NCBI GenBank assembly: GCA_011525845.1 | Contig: WYBP01000023.1 | Coordinates: 62,001-126,000, forward strand | Length of the DNA: 64,000 nt | Direction: 5' to 3' | Source: Gemmatimonadaceae bacterium | Lineage (GTDB): Bacteria > Gemmatimonadota > Gemmatimonadetes > Gemmatimonadales > Gemmatimonadaceae | Part shown: positions 42,848 to 54,000 of the stretch, in pieces | How positions within the stretch are numbered: position 1 is the first letter of the stretch | How the letters are laid out: every line of letters begins with the position of its first letter | Notes under the pieces: generated by a model | The model's input: the letters and a program-made list of their open reading frames with translations, nothing else | Databases searched by the model: none | What the model was told of the DNA's origin: nothing | Program-made: the position numbers and the translations under genes

Positions 42848-45415
42848 ATGACACAACGCCCGCTCCTCGCCCTTGCCGGCGGTCTCGCGTTCGCGCTCGC
42901 CGGCTGCTCCCCGTCGCCCGCCGCGACCCCGGCACCTGCCCCGGCCCGCACCACCCCGCCGGCCGCCCCGACGCCTGCAGGTCCCGGCGGAGGCGCGGCC
43001 GCGACTCCGGCAGCCCAGGGCGGTGCCCAGGGTGGGAACCAGGGCGGCAACCAGGGCGCGGCACAGGGTCCCCGTCCGTATCGGCAGGTGATCACGGACC
43101 GCGCGGTGACGCAGACGGGACTCTTCAAGATCCACCGCATCGGCGAGCGCCTCTACTTCGAGATCCCGGCGAGCGCGCTGAACAAGGAGATGCTCCTCAT
43201 CAGCCGCCCGGTGGAATCCACGCTCCAGGATCCGGGCGGGTTCTTCGGTGGCGGCATGCGCGCGATCGTGCAGTGGGAGCGTGCGGGTGACCGCGTCGTC
43301 CTGCGTGCCAAGGAACACGACCTCACGGCCGACTCGACGGCCGCCATCTGGCGCCAGGTCTCCGGCTTCCGGAAGGGGCCCGTCCTCGCGGCGTTCACGG
43401 CGGCGGCCTACGGGCCGGACAGCGCGGCCGTGGTCGACGTGAGCGACCTCTTCCTCTCCAACATCCCCGAGCTCTCTCCGGTCGAGGGGATCGTGCGCAC
43501 CAAGAGTTGGGTCGAGAAGACCTGGGCCTTCCCGACGAACCTGAATGTCGAGGTGACGCAGACGGGGGCCGCGCGTCCCGCGGCAGCGCCCGGCGGTCCG
43601 GGGGGCGGTGGCGGAGGCGGCGGACAGCCCCCGCTCCGCTCGCAGACGGTGCGCGTGCAGTTCAGCATGATGACGCTCCCCGACGTGCCGATGATGCCGC
43701 GCTGGCACGACGACCGCGTGGGCTTCAACTCGAGCCGCTCCTACGACATGTCGCGGCCGGTGCAGAAGGCCGAGCAGGTGCGCTTCATCCACCGGTTCAA
43801 GCTGGTGAAGAAGGATCCGAGCGCCGCGGTCTCCGACCCGGTCGAGCCGATCATCTACTGGATCGACCCGGCGACCCCCGACTGGCTCAAGCCGTGGATC
43901 GTGGTGGGCGTGAACAAGTGGCAGGACGCGTTCCGCGAGGCGGGGTTCAGCAACGCGATCTTCGGCCGCATCGCCCCGACGCCGGAGGAGGACCCGGACT
44001 TCTCGCTCTTCGACGCGCGCCACTCGGTCATCTACTGGCGGCCGAGCACCGTGGCGAACGCCACCGGCGGCCAGATCGTCGATCCGCGGTCCGGGCAGAT
44101 CCTGAAGGGTGAAGTGAACATGTACCACAACATCATGGAGCTGCAGAAGAACTGGTACTTCATCCAGGTCTCCCCGCTCGACGCGCGGGCGCAGAAGCTG
44201 CCCCTTCCCGACTCGCTCATGGGGCGCCTCGTGGAGTACGTGGTGACGCACGAGATCGGCCACTCCATCGGCTTCCCGCACAACATGAAGGCGTCCGCCA
44301 TGTACCCGGTGGACTCGATCCGCAGCCGTTCGTTCCTCGAGCGCATGAACGGGCATGTCGCCACGCTCATGGACTATTCGCGCTTCAACTACGTCGCGCA
44401 GCCCGAGGACAGCATCCCGCCGCACCTGCTGATCCCGCAGGTGGGGCCGTACGACAAGTTCGCGGTGCGCTGGGGCTACGCGCCGATCCCGGGCGCGCGG
44501 ACGCCGGACGACGAGAAGTCGACGCTCGACGCCTGGGCGCGCGAGCAGGACCGCTTCCCCTGGCTGCGCTTCACGACCCCCGACGCCACCGGCGACCACG
44601 AGAACCAGACGGAGGCGGTGGGTGACGCGGACGCGGTGCGCTCCACCACGCTCGGGATGCGGAACCTCGAGCGCGTCGTCGGCATGATCCGCTCCGCGGC
44701 CGAGAAGCCCGCGGAGAGCTACGACGAGGTGGGCACGCTCTACGAGCAGGCCGTGGGCCAGTGGGGCCGGTACATGGGACACGTGGCCTCGATCATCGGC
44801 GGCGCGTACACGCAGGAGAAGTACGGCACGGGAGAGCGCTTCACGCCGGTGGAGAAGGCGCGACAGCGCGAGGCGATGCAGTACCTGGGCCGCACGGCGT
44901 TCCAGGTGCCCACGATGTTCCTCGACCCCTCCCTGCTCCGCCGCATCGAGAACGAGGGCGTGGTCGAGCGCTTCCGCACCCGGCAGGGTGCGGTGATCAA
45001 CTCCCTGCTGAGCCAGGCCCGCCTGAACCGGCTCGTGGAGTTCGAGGCGCTCGCCGCGCGACCGGCCGACGTCTACACGCTCTCGGACCTCATGGCGGAC
45101 CTGCGCTCGGGCGTCTGGGGCGAGCTCACCCAGTCGAGCGTGCGCGTGAACGCCTACCGCCGCAACCTGCAGCGGGCCTATCTCGCGGCGGTCGACGCGC
45201 GGTTGAACCCGACCGAGGCGGCGTTGACGCGCGCGAACAACCCGGCGCCTGCCCCCTGGGCGTCGGACGTACGAGGTGCGATGCGCGCCGCACTGCAGGA
45301 CCTCGACCAGCTCGCGCAACAGGCGCTGGGGCGAGCAGCCGATCCGAGCACGCGCATCCACCTGAGGGACGTGCGCACCGAGGTGGCGCGGATCCTCGAC
45401 AGCGGGCGACCCTAG
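42848..45415 (+). CDS. Lipoprotein zinc metalloprotease (DUF5117/DUF5118 type)
   Basis: An 855-residue lipoprotein protease. ATG 42848 gives a clean lipoprotein signal ending in LAGC at Cys20; a TTG at 42824 would spoil it. A Pro/Ala/Gly/Gln-rich linker (about 22-75) precedes an N-terminal beta-rich domain, which is interrupted by a run of about ten glycines near residue 260. The metzincin zinc site HEIGHSIGFPHN begins at His468 and a Met-turn-like TLMDYSRFNY follows. Family members are periplasmic or outer-membrane peptidases of unknown substrate. An AT-rich patch at 42800-42815 may hold its promoter. The sensor kinase gene begins 4 bases after its stop. Confidence 0.88.
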   Translation: MTQRPLLALAGGLAFALAGCSPSPAATPAPAPARTTPPAAPTPAGPGGGAAATPAAQGGAQGGNQGGNQGAAQGPRPYRQVITDRAVTQTGLFKIHRIGERLYFEIPASALNKEMLLISRPVESTLQDPGGFFGGGMRAIVQWERAGDRVVLRAKEHDLTADSTAAIWRQVSGFRKGPVLAAFTAAAYGPDSAAVVDVSDLFLSNIPELSPVEGIVRTKSWVEKTWAFPTNLNVEVTQTGAARPAAAPGGPGGGGGGGGQPPLRSQTVRVQFSMMTLPDVPMMPRWHDDRVGFNSSRSYDMSRPVQKAEQVRFIHRFKLVKKDPSAAVSDPVEPIIYWIDPATPDWLKPWIVVGVNKWQDAFREAGFSNAIFGRIAPTPEEDPDFSLFDARHSVIYWRPSTVANATGGQIVDPRSGQILKGEVNMYHNIMELQKNWYFIQVSPLDARAQKLPLPDSLMGRLVEYVVTHEIGHSIGFPHNMKASAMYPVDSIRSRSFLERMNGHVATLMDYSRFNYVAQPEDSIPPHLLIPQVGPYDKFAVRWGYAPIPGARTPDDEKSTLDAWAREQDRFPWLRFTTPDATGDHENQTEAVGDADAVRSTTLGMRNLERVVGMIRSAAEKPAESYDEVGTLYEQAVGQWGRYMGHVASIIGGAYTQEKYGTGERFTPVEKARQREAMQYLGRTAFQVPTMFLDPSLLRRIENEGVVERFRTRQGAVINSLLSQARLNRLVEFEALAARPADVYTLSDLMADLRSGVWGELTQSSVRVNAYRRNLQRAYLAAVDARLNPTEAALTRANNPAPAPWASDVRGAMRAALQDLDQLAQQALGRAADPSTRIHLRDVRTEVARILDSGRP

Positions 45416-45418
45416 CGG

Positions 45419-48400
45419 GTGCGACGCTTCCGGGCGGCGGCCCGGCTGGCGCTCGTCGCTCTCCTTGCGAGCTCGGCGGCGCTCGGCGCGTTCAGCGTCG
45501 GCGCGCGTCACGTGGCCGCGCAACCCGCGCGTGGCGCCGCGCGTGGCGCCGCGCCGGTCGCGTCATTCGCGGACCGATGGCGATGGGCCGAGTTCGCCGA
45601 GCGCAGCGGCCTTCCGAGCCGGCTCGTCTGGGCCGTCACCGAAGCGTCGGACGGCGTGCCGTGGGCGGCGACGGATCGCGGCCTGGCCTGGTACGATGGG
45701 TACCTCTGGCATGCGCTCGGCCCGGCTCGAGCGATGCAGACCCGGACGCCACGGCTGCTGCGGCGCCCGGGCAGAGGGATCTACGCCGTCGTCGACGGCA
45801 GGCTCTTCGTCGGCGACACGTCAGGCGTCCGTGCCGTCCCGCTCGGGGGGGGCGTCGATGAGCCATTGGTCCTCACCGCTGCGACCCTGCAGGGGGACTC
45901 CCTGCTGCTCGTGACGGCGACCGCAGCGGGCCAGCCGGAGCTGTCGCTCTACGCGGCCGGTTCGCGCGCGACACTCGACCCTCCTGCGCGCCTCGCCCTC
46001 GGCACGGCCCATCTCTGGTCCGCCGGCGACGGTGTCGCCTACCTGCATTCCACGCAGGGCGTCCACCGCTGGCGGAACGGCGAATGGCAGCTCGTCTATC
46101 GACAGCCGTCCGCCGCACACGTGCGGAGCGTCGCCGCGGATTCCGCGGGCCGCGCGATGGTGTTCCTCCTCGGCGCCGAGGGCACGGGGCTGATCGACAT
46201 CCCGGCCACCGGCATGGCGAGCGTGGTGAGTTCCGAAGGGACCAACGCCGCGCTCGCGATCGGGCTCGGACCTGACGGGGAGGCGCTCGCGGTCTACGAG
46301 ACCGGCAACGTCCGGCACCGCCTCGACGGCATCTGGCGTGACGTGGACCCGGTCCCGGAGGAGTTGCGCGACGTGACGGCCCTGCACCGCCGGGCCAACG
46401 GCGATTGGTGGGTCGCCACACGCTCCGGACTCTACCTCTATCGCACCTCCTCCACGCGATGGACGTCGCGCGCCGATCCGTTCCCACACATGCGGAACCG
46501 GATCAACGCCATGGCGCGTGCACCGGACGGTGCCGTCTGGCTCGGCACGGGCGACGGCGTGCTGGTCCACCGCGACGGCGCGCCCGATCGCCTGATCGAG
46601 TCGGCGGCGGGCGTGCGCGTGGGGAGCGTGACCGCAGTCGCGGTGGACTCGACCGGCGCCGTCTGGCTCGGGAGCGGTGCGAGCTTCGAGGGCGCGCTGC
46701 GCTGGGACGGCCGGAGTTGGCGCCACTTCGCCGCGCGCGACGGACTGCCGACCCACATCCACCGCATCGAGTCCGGACGCGACGGGACGCTCTGGTTCCT
46801 CGGCATCGGGGGGAGCGGGGGGATCGCCTCGCGCGGGCCCTACCGGCGCGAGGGGGACCGCTTCGCTCGTGAGGCATGGCTCCCACCCGACAGCGGGATG
46901 CGCGTCTTCTCGTTCGCGGAGGGCCCGGACGGCACGCGGTGGTTCGGCACGGACGCTGGCGTCACGCGTGTCCGCGACGGGACCGCGACCCACCTGACGG
47001 TCCCGCAGACCACGGAGTATCCGCGCACGTTCACGATGGCCACCAGCGAGACCGGGGCACTCTGGTTCAGCAACCAGTCGCACGGCGTCGGCGTGATCGA
47101 GCCGGACGGCTCCGTGCATGCCCTGACGACCGCGGACGGCCTGGTCGACAACCGCGTGTGGGAGATCCGGCGCGGCACGGAAGGCACCATGTGGCTGTCC
47201 ACCGCGCGCGGGCTCTCCGCGTTCCGTGACGGCGCATGGCAGCGATTCGGCACGGGCGAGGGCCTCAGTGCCCTGCAGCTCTGGCCCATCCTCCCCGAAT
47301 CCACATCCGTCCTCATCGGCACGTTGGGCGCCGGCCTGCACGTGCTGAGCCTCGCGGAGCGCGATGCGCCCGCGGTCGTCGTCATCGGTGAACCCGTGCG
47401 TGTCCGGGATGAGACCGTCCTGAATTGGACCGCGCACGCCGCGTGGGGGCAGCAGCGCGCGGACCGGATCCAGACGCGCCATCGGCTCGACGACGGACCG
47501 TGGTCCCCATGGGGCATGGTCCGCGAGGCCCGCATCGCGCGCGGCGGCGCGCACACGATCACGGTGCAGGCACTCGGCATCTTCGGGAATCCTGGCCGGA
47601 CGAGCACGCTCGCGTTCACGGTGCCGCGGCCACTCATGCTGCAGCCGCTCTTCCTGCTCCCCGTGGCGGCGCTCACCCTCGCGCTCGCGCTCGTCGGATG
47701 GGGTGCCGCGCGCCGGCGCCGCCTGGCGCAGCTCGAGATGCGCGCGCTGGAGGAGCAGCTGCGGCAGTCGCAGAAGATGGAGGCGCTCGGGCAGCTCGCC
47801 GGCGGCGTCGCACACGACTTCAACAACCTCCTCACGGCCATCCTCGGCCACTCGGACCTGATCGACGATGCCCTGCCCCCGGGCGCGACGGCCCGCGAGG
47901 ACGTGGCGCAGATCCGCACGGCCGCGACCCGCGGCGCGACGATGATCCGCAAGCTGCTGATGTTCGGGCAGAAGGGGGAGATCGACCTCAAGCCGGTCCG
48001 GCTCGACGAACTCGTGCTCGGCCTCAATGTGATGCTCGGCCGGCTGCTCCCCGAGTCGATTGCGCTGCATGTCGTCCACCGCCAGAGCGCGACCGCCATC
48101 GTGGACCGGACCGCGGTGGAGCAGTCGCTCGTGAACCTGGCGACCAACGCGCGCGACGCGATGCCGGACGGCGGGACGCTCTCGATCTCGGTGTCCCGGC
48201 AATCGCTCGACCTGGTGACCGCGGCGCGCCTCGGACTCGCCGAGGCGGGGAGCTACGCCTGCCTAGAGGTGACGGACTCCGGCACGGGGATGGATGCGGC
48301 GACACGGGCGCGCGTGTTCGAGCCCTTCTTCACCACCAAGGGCCCGGACCGCGGCACGGGGCTGGGCCTGGCCATGGTCTACAGCCTCACGCGCCGGCAG

Positions 48401-48895
48401 GGGGGTGGGGTGGAGATCGAATCGGTGCTCGGACGCGGGACCACGGTCCGGCTCTTCTTCCGGCTCGCACCCGACGCACCGCCACTCGACGCCGCGCCCG
48501 CGCCGGTGGCGCTCGCCCCGTCGCGGGGAGGCTCCCTGCTCGTGGTCGAGGACGAGCGGATCGTGCGGGAGACCACCACGCGCGTGCTCGCGCGCGCCGG
48601 ATACACCGTGACCGCGGTGGAGAACGGCGCGGCGGCGCTCGAGCTGCTGCGGGAGCGCGCGGGCGCCTTCGACCTGATCATCTCGGACGTGGTCATGCCG
48701 GGCCTGAGCGGGTACCGGCTCGTGGCCGAGGCCCGGGCGTCGGGCGTGAAGGCGCCGTTCATCCTCACCAGCGGACACACCGAGCACCCGGACGTGGGCC
48801 CGTCGCCCGAGGGCGTGCCCTTCCTCGCCAAGCCCTGGAGCTCGGCCGACCTGCTCTCCCTCGTGCGCTCCACCCTGGACGCGCCGGGGTCCTAG
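45419..48895 (+). CDS. Hybrid sensor histidine kinase with periplasmic beta-propeller
   Basis: A 1158-residue two-component sensor. A signal or anchor segment (about 8-35) is followed by two-component-regulator propeller blades (about 55-645) with repeats such as GAVWLGTGDGVLVHRDG and GTMWLSTARGLSAFRDG. A Y_Y_Y-like domain (about 655-735) precedes TM2 (about 743-765). HisKA follows with phospho-acceptor His799 (GGVAHDFNNLL), then an ATPase domain (NLATNARDAMPDGG, DSGTGMD, GTGLGLAMVY). A receiver domain with Asp1090 (LIISDVVMPG) ends the protein. There is no DNA-binding domain. It resembles Bacteroides-type polysaccharide sensors in its outer part, but its ligand is unknown. The start is GTG 45419. 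Confidence 0.92.
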   Translation: MRRFRAAARLALVALLASSAALGAFSVGARHVAAQPARGAARGAAPVASFADRWRWAEFAERSGLPSRLVWAVTEASDGVPWAATDRGLAWYDGYLWHALGPARAMQTRTPRLLRRPGRGIYAVVDGRLFVGDTSGVRAVPLGGGVDEPLVLTAATLQGDSLLLVTATAAGQPELSLYAAGSRATLDPPARLALGTAHLWSAGDGVAYLHSTQGVHRWRNGEWQLVYRQPSAAHVRSVAADSAGRAMVFLLGAEGTGLIDIPATGMASVVSSEGTNAALAIGLGPDGEALAVYETGNVRHRLDGIWRDVDPVPEELRDVTALHRRANGDWWVATRSGLYLYRTSSTRWTSRADPFPHMRNRINAMARAPDGAVWLGTGDGVLVHRDGAPDRLIESAAGVRVGSVTAVAVDSTGAVWLGSGASFEGALRWDGRSWRHFAARDGLPTHIHRIESGRDGTLWFLGIGGSGGIASRGPYRREGDRFAREAWLPPDSGMRVFSFAEGPDGTRWFGTDAGVTRVRDGTATHLTVPQTTEYPRTFTMATSETGALWFSNQSHGVGVIEPDGSVHALTTADGLVDNRVWEIRRGTEGTMWLSTARGLSAFRDGAWQRFGTGEGLSALQLWPILPESTSVLIGTLGAGLHVLSLAERDAPAVVVIGEPVRVRDETVLNWTAHAAWGQQRADRIQTRHRLDDGPWSPWGMVREARIARGGAHTITVQALGIFGNPGRTSTLAFTVPRPLMLQPLFLLPVAALTLALALVGWGAARRRRLAQLEMRALEEQLRQSQKMEALGQLAGGVAHDFNNLLTAILGHSDLIDDALPPGATAREDVAQIRTAATRGATMIRKLLMFGQKGEIDLKPVRLDELVLGLNVMLGRLLPESIALHVVHRQSATAIVDRTAVEQSLVNLATNARDAMPDGGTLSISVSRQSLDLVTAARLGLAEAGSYACLEVTDSGTGMDAATRARVFEPFFTTKGPDRGTGLGLAMVYSLTRRQGGGVEIESVLGRGTTVRLFFRLAPDAPPLDAAPAPVALAPSRGGSLLVVEDERIVRETTTRVLARAGYTVTAVENGAAALELLRERAGAFDLIISDVVMPGLSGYRLVAEARASGVKAPFILTSGHTEHPDVGPSPEGVPFLAKPWSSADLLSLVRSTLDAPGS

Positions 48896-48930
48896 CGGCG
48901 CGTCGTACACCTTCCGCAGAATTGACAGCC

Positions 48931-49779
48931 ATGCCCTCTCTCGCGCCCTTCCATCCGCAGGTGGTCCACTTCGCCATCGCGCTCCTGCTCGTGGGCGTGG
49001 CGTTCCGCTGGATCGCCCTCAGCGGCAAGCTGAAGTTCACCGGCCCCGCGGCCACGACCCTCCTCGTCCTCGGGACGATCGCCGCGGCGGTCTCCGTGCG
49101 GTCGGGTGACGACGCCCACGGACCCGTGGAGCGCATCCCCGGCGTGCGTGCCGCGGTGATCGAGCACGAGGAGCTCGGCGAGATGACCAGGAACATCTTC
49201 CTCGGCGTGGCCGCGCTCGAACTCCTCGCCCTCGCGTTCGCGCGCGGCGGGGGCACGGCGCGCTACGCCAAGCTCGTGCGCGTGGGCTCGGGCGTGGTCG
49301 GCCTGGTCGGGGCGTTCTACCTGTACGAGGCGGCCGAGCATGGGGGCGAGCTGGTCTACAACTACGCCGGCGGTCCCGGACTCCGGCGCGGCGAGCCGGC
49401 GGATGTCGAGCGGCTCCTGGTCGCGGGGCTCTACCAGCAGGCGATGGCCGACCGGGGCGCGGGCAACGGTGACGGTGCGGCGCGCCTGATCGGCGAGCTC
49501 GCGGTGCGCAACCCGGCGGACACGACGATCCAGCTCCTGCGCGTCGAGTCGCTCCTGCTCGACGCCCGGGACCCCGCCGCCGCGCTGCAGGCCGTGCGCG
49601 CGGTCGGCGTGGACCCATCCGTCGCGCGCCTGGCCACGCGCAAGGCCTCGCTCACGGCGGACATCTTCCTCGCGATGGGGGCACCGGACAGCGCCCGTGC
49701 CGCGCTCGCCCCCGTGGTGGAGGCGTTCCCGCAGAACACCCGACTCAAGGCGCGGCTGGACTCCCTCGCTCCGCGGTGA
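48931..49779 (+). CDS. DUF2231 membrane protein with a TPR-like C-terminal domain
   Basis: A 282-residue protein. Residues 1-140 hold four hydrophobic helices of the DUF2231 type, starting with the typical FHPQVVHFAIALLLVGVAF and including SGDDAHGPVERIPG. The remaining 140 residues look like TPR repeats (AALQAVRAVGVDPSVARLATRK, then PDSARAALAPVVEAFPQNTRLKARL). DUF2231 proteins are inner-membrane proteins, some thought to bind haem through helix histidines. The fusion to a TPR part is less usual. It lies 35 bases after the kinase gene with no clear ribosome-binding site. Confidence 0.75.
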   Translation: MPSLAPFHPQVVHFAIALLLVGVAFRWIALSGKLKFTGPAATTLLVLGTIAAAVSVRSGDDAHGPVERIPGVRAAVIEHEELGEMTRNIFLGVAALELLALAFARGGGTARYAKLVRVGSGVVGLVGAFYLYEAAEHGGELVYNYAGGPGLRRGEPADVERLLVAGLYQQAMADRGAGNGDGAARLIGELAVRNPADTTIQLLRVESLLLDARDPAAALQAVRAVGVDPSVARLATRKASLTADIFLAMGAPDSARAALAPVVEAFPQNTRLKARLDSLAPR

Positions 49780-49812
49780 CGATGCACCGGAGCCCGGCCT
49801 GACCTGCTCCCC

Positions 49813-51045
49813 GTGAGAAGTCCCGCGATCCAGGTCCTCCTGGCGCTCGGCGTCGGGTTGGCCATCGGCACGGGGCTGGCCGAGTCCGGCCACACGGGAA
49901 CGGCGGGCATCGTCGGGTTCGCCGATGTGGTGGGCACCCTCTGGATCAACGCGATCCGGATGACGGTCATCCCGCTCGTCGCGACGCTCACGATCACTTC
50001 CGTCGCCACGAGCGGCGCGAGCGCTGAGCTCCGGCGCGCCGGGACGAAGGCGGTCGGCATATTCGTCGCACTCCTCGTCGCCGGCGGGGTGCTGGCGATG
50101 GTCACGGCGCAGATCTCGTTCGCGGGCTTCGCGCTCCCGCCGGACGTCGCCGAGGCCGCCCGCGCGATGGCATCCCCCACGTCCTCGACGGCCGCCATGC
50201 CGTCCCTCACGGAGCGCCTGCTCGAGATCATCCCGGCGAACCCCATCCGTGCCGCGGTGGACGGCGCACTCCTCCCCGTGGTCGTCTTCGCGCTGGTGCT
50301 CGGCTTCGCGCTCAAGGCGGTGGCCGCCGAACGGCGGGACGCGGTGATCGAGGTGTTGCGTGGCGTCGCGGACGCGATGCTCGTGCTGGTGGGATGGGTC
50401 GTCGCGCTGGCCCCGCTCGGCGTGTTCGGGCTCGCCCTCGCGCTGGGCGCGCGGCTCGGCGTCTCCTCCGTGGGCGCCCTCGCGCACTACATCGCCACGC
50501 TCGCCGTGACGCTGGTCATCTTCACGGCGCTGCTCTATCCGCTGGTCGTCGCGTTCGGGCGGCTCCCGCTGCGGCGCTTCGCCGCAGCCGCGGCCCCGGC
50601 GCAGGCGCTGGCGTTCGGCGCCCGCTCGTCGCTCGCGGCGCTGCCCCTCCTGATCGCCGAGGCGCGGGACTCGCTGAAGCTCGGCCAGACCGCCACGGGC
50701 TTCGTGCTCCCGCTCGCCGTCTCGGTCTTCCGGGTGAACGTGCCGATGGCGTGGATCGTGGGTGTGGTCTTCCTCGGGAAGCTGTACGGCATCCCGATCA
50801 CCGAGGCCCAGCTCGCGATGCTCGTGGTCACCTCCACGCTGATCAGCTTCAGCGTGCCGGGGATCCCGTCGGCGAGCCTCTTCCTGCTGGCGCCCGTGCT
50901 GGTGGACCTCGGATTGCCCGCGGAGGGCGTGGGGCTCCTGATCGCCGTGGACGTCATCCCCGACATGTTCAAGACGCTGGCGAACGTGACCTCGCACCTG
51001 GCGTCGGCGGTGCTCGTCTCGGAACGGGTGGACTTGCCGGGCTGA
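49813..51045 (+). CDS. Dicarboxylate/amino-acid:cation symporter (DAACS family)
   Basis: A 410-residue secondary transporter for C4-dicarboxylates or acidic amino acids, coupled to Na+ or H+. It has eight membrane helices plus two re-entrant loops. The first loop reads ARSSLAALPLLI, a variant of the SSSATLP signature, and the second SVPGIPSASLFL. TM8 VDVIPDMFKTLANVTSHLASA matches the substrate-binding region. GTG 49813 is the start. A small hairpin with the stop codon as its loop (CCGGGC-TGA-GCCCGG, 51037-51051) may be a weak terminator before the kinase gene. Confidence 0.9.
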   Translation: MRSPAIQVLLALGVGLAIGTGLAESGHTGTAGIVGFADVVGTLWINAIRMTVIPLVATLTITSVATSGASAELRRAGTKAVGIFVALLVAGGVLAMVTAQISFAGFALPPDVAEAARAMASPTSSTAAMPSLTERLLEIIPANPIRAAVDGALLPVVVFALVLGFALKAVAAERRDAVIEVLRGVADAMLVLVGWVVALAPLGVFGLALALGARLGVSSVGALAHYIATLAVTLVIFTALLYPLVVAFGRLPLRRFAAAAAPAQALAFGARSSLAALPLLIAEARDSLKLGQTATGFVLPLAVSVFRVNVPMAWIVGVVFLGKLYGIPITEAQLAMLVVTSTLISFSVPGIPSASLFLLAPVLVDLGLPAEGVGLLIAVDVIPDMFKTLANVTSHLASAVLVSERVDLPG

Positions 51046-51089
51046 GCCCGGGGGGTCACTCTTGGGGTCTCCCGTGCCGCGGGGGGACC

Positions 51090-54000
51090 TTGGAGTCTGC
51101 CGAGGAGCGTCGGCTGGCGACAGCGCTTGCGGACCGATACCGCCTGGACCGAGAACTCGGCCGCGGCGGTTGGGGGGTCGTGTACCTCGCGCAGGACCTG
51201 CGGCACCATCGGCCGGTGGCGATCAAGGTGATGGAGGTGGGCACCGGGGCGCTGGCCACGCGCGAACGGATGCGGCGCGAGATCGAGCTCGAGGCGAACC
51301 TCGACCACCCTCACATCGTCCCCCTCTTCGACTCCGGCGAGGCGGGAGACTCCCGCATCTACTTCGTGATGCCGTTCGTGGACGGGGAGTCCCTCCAGCA
51401 GCGGATCGCGAGGGAGAAGCAGCTCCCGGTGATCGATGCGGTCAGGATCGCTCGCGATGTCGCCGAGGCCCTGCAGCACGCGCATGCCCGCGGCGTGATC
51501 CACCGTGACGTCAAGCCGGCGAACATCCTGCTGTCGTCGGGGAGTGCGCGCGTCGCCGACTTCGGCATCGCGCGTGCGATCCACGGGCCGCTCTTCCTGC
51601 AGAAGACGGGCTGGGACACCACGCACGGCGTGCAGGTGGGGACCGCAGCATACATGGCGCCCGAGCAGGAGGCGGGCGACCGTTCGGTCGACGGCCGAGC
51701 CGACCAGTACTCGCTCGGATGCGTGCTCTACGAGATGCTGACCGGCAGACCGCCGTTCGATGCGAGTTCCCGGGTGGGCCTCGCGGCACGGCACGCGATG
51801 GATCCCGTGCCGAGCGTCCGCACCGTGCGGCCGAGCGTGCCAGCGGCACTCGAGGCGATCCTCTGCCGGGCGCTGGAGAAGCTGCCGGCGGAGCGATTCG
51901 AGGACGCCGGCGCGATGGCGGCGGCGCTGGAGGACGTCCTGCACGGCGCGTCCGGTGCAGTCACGCCCAGCGGCAGCACGCTCGTTCCCCGGGCCGACGG
52001 CACCCGCCGGCGGACGCTCCTGCTGGCGGTCGGCGGCGCCGCGCTGCTGACGGCCCTCGCGTCCTACGCGATCATCGACGTCGTGCGAGGCCCGCCGGCC
52101 GTGGCAGCGGACACGAGTGCCCTGCTCCTCTTCGGTCTGGAGGGCGACTCCGCTGCCACCCACGGCGCCGACGAGCAGGTGCGTCGCGCGATCGCGCGGT
52201 GGGACGGTCTCCGGCTCGTCGACGTGTTCGCGGTGCGAGAGGCGCTGGGCGGCCGGGCGGTCACGACGCCGATCGCCCGGCGCGTGTCGCGCGAGCTGGG
52301 GGCGGGCCGTTTCCTCAGAGGATCGATCACGGTCACGGAGAGCGGTACGATGCTCCAAGTCGCGCTGGCGGACGTCGACCCGGCCGTGGGGGTCCTCGCC
52401 GAGCGCACCGAGCGGCTGCCATTCGACGCCGACGCTCGGGACTCGATCATCGAGTCTGTCGTCGACCGCCTGCTGGTCCGGGCACCACCCGTGAGCGGGT
52501 GGTCCCCCCGCCGGTCGGACACGCGCTCCCTGCCGGCCGTGCAGCACTTCGTGCGCGGACGCACGGCCGTGAACGCGTGGGCGCTCGACTCCGCGGCGGC
52601 GGCCTTCGACCTCGCGTGGCGGAGCGACCCGCGGTTCGCCGAGGCAGCGCTCTGGGTCGCGCTCACGAGGTTCTGGCTGAACGACGACGCGAGCTCCTGG
52701 CGCCTCGCCGCGCACGCCGCGGTCCGCGACTCCTCTGCGCTCGGCGCGTTCCGCGCCGCCGAGGCGCGCGCACTCCTCGAGTATCTCGACGGCGACATCG
52801 CCCGCGCCTGTCGGTGGTGGGACGCGCAGACGACGCGGGACATCTACTCGTTCGTCGCGTGGTACAGCGCGGCGGTCTGCCACGACCGAGACGACCACGT
52901 CGTGCGCGACCCACGCTCGCCCTCGGGGTGGCGTTTCCGCGGCAGCTACCACTCCGCGCTCCAGCAGTATCTCCGCGCGTTCCAGCTGATGCCCTCCATC
53001 CACAAGGGGCTGCGCGCCGCCTCCTTCGAGCGACTGCGCACGTTGCTCTACGTGAGCGTGAACTCGATGCGCGTCGGCACGAGCACCGAGGCAGCGGGGC
53101 AGTTCCTCGCGAGCGCGTCGCTGCACGATGACACGCTCGTCTTCATCCCGTATCCTGCCGAGTTGGTCTTCCGAGCGGATCACGCGATCGCCGCCGCGCA
53201 GAGCGATCGCGCCGGCGCGGTGGTCCGCCGCCAGCGCGAGCTGTTCCGTGACCTCACCATCGCCTGGCTCTCGACCGATCCGACGAGCATCGACGCGCAC
53301 GAGGCGCAGGCGCTCGCCCTGCAGCTGCTCGGGGACCCCACCGCGCTCGACACGCTCGACAAGGCCGTCGCGCTGGCGCGTACGCCGGAGGAACGGGCCA
53401 ACCTCGCCGGCACGGAGGTCTGGGTGCGGGTGCGGTTCGCCATCCCGGACGATCGCACGAGCCTGCGGGCCTCCAGACTGGCGGCCGACACGGCGCTGCG
53501 GCTCGTGCCGCTCACCGCGCCGCACGGTTCCCGGGGGGATCGCGTGCGCGCGAGCCTGGCGGCGCTCATCGGGAGGGTCGCGGACGTGCGCCGCCTCGCG
53601 TCGACCCGTGCGTCCCGGATGGCGACTGTCCTACCAGCACCCGCGGCGGCGGCGGCGGCTGAGTTGGAGCTCTGGTCCGCCTTCGGCGGGCCGCGCGACA
53701 CGCTGACGGCGATGGCGGAGCGGGTCGACTCGTTGATCACGCGGCTGGTGCCGCGGGAGGACTTGGCGAGGGCGCGGTCCGTCGCGTTCGCGCGGAGCGT
53801 GCGCCTGGCCTGGCCGGACGGCGGACTGCCCGCCCGAGTCGCCGCCTATGTGGAGGACGACTACCTCGTGCCCGCCCTCGCCGCCGACCTCGCGAAGGAC
53901 ACGCTGGCCGTGCGGCGCGGCCTCACGGCTCTGCGCGCACTGCGGCAGCAGTTCCCCCCTCGCTCGGTGTCCTATGATGCGCTGCTGCCCGAGGCCGCGC

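Noticed and set aside
48922-48927. TTGACA, a perfect -35 hexamer
   Set aside because: It lies only 9 bases from its first base to the DUF2231 ATG, with no -10 box before the gene. It is likely chance.
50535-53525. Open frame of 996 codons on the minus strand opposite the Ser/Thr kinase
   Set aside because: It shows no domain or start signal, while the kinase on the plus strand has every catalytic motif.
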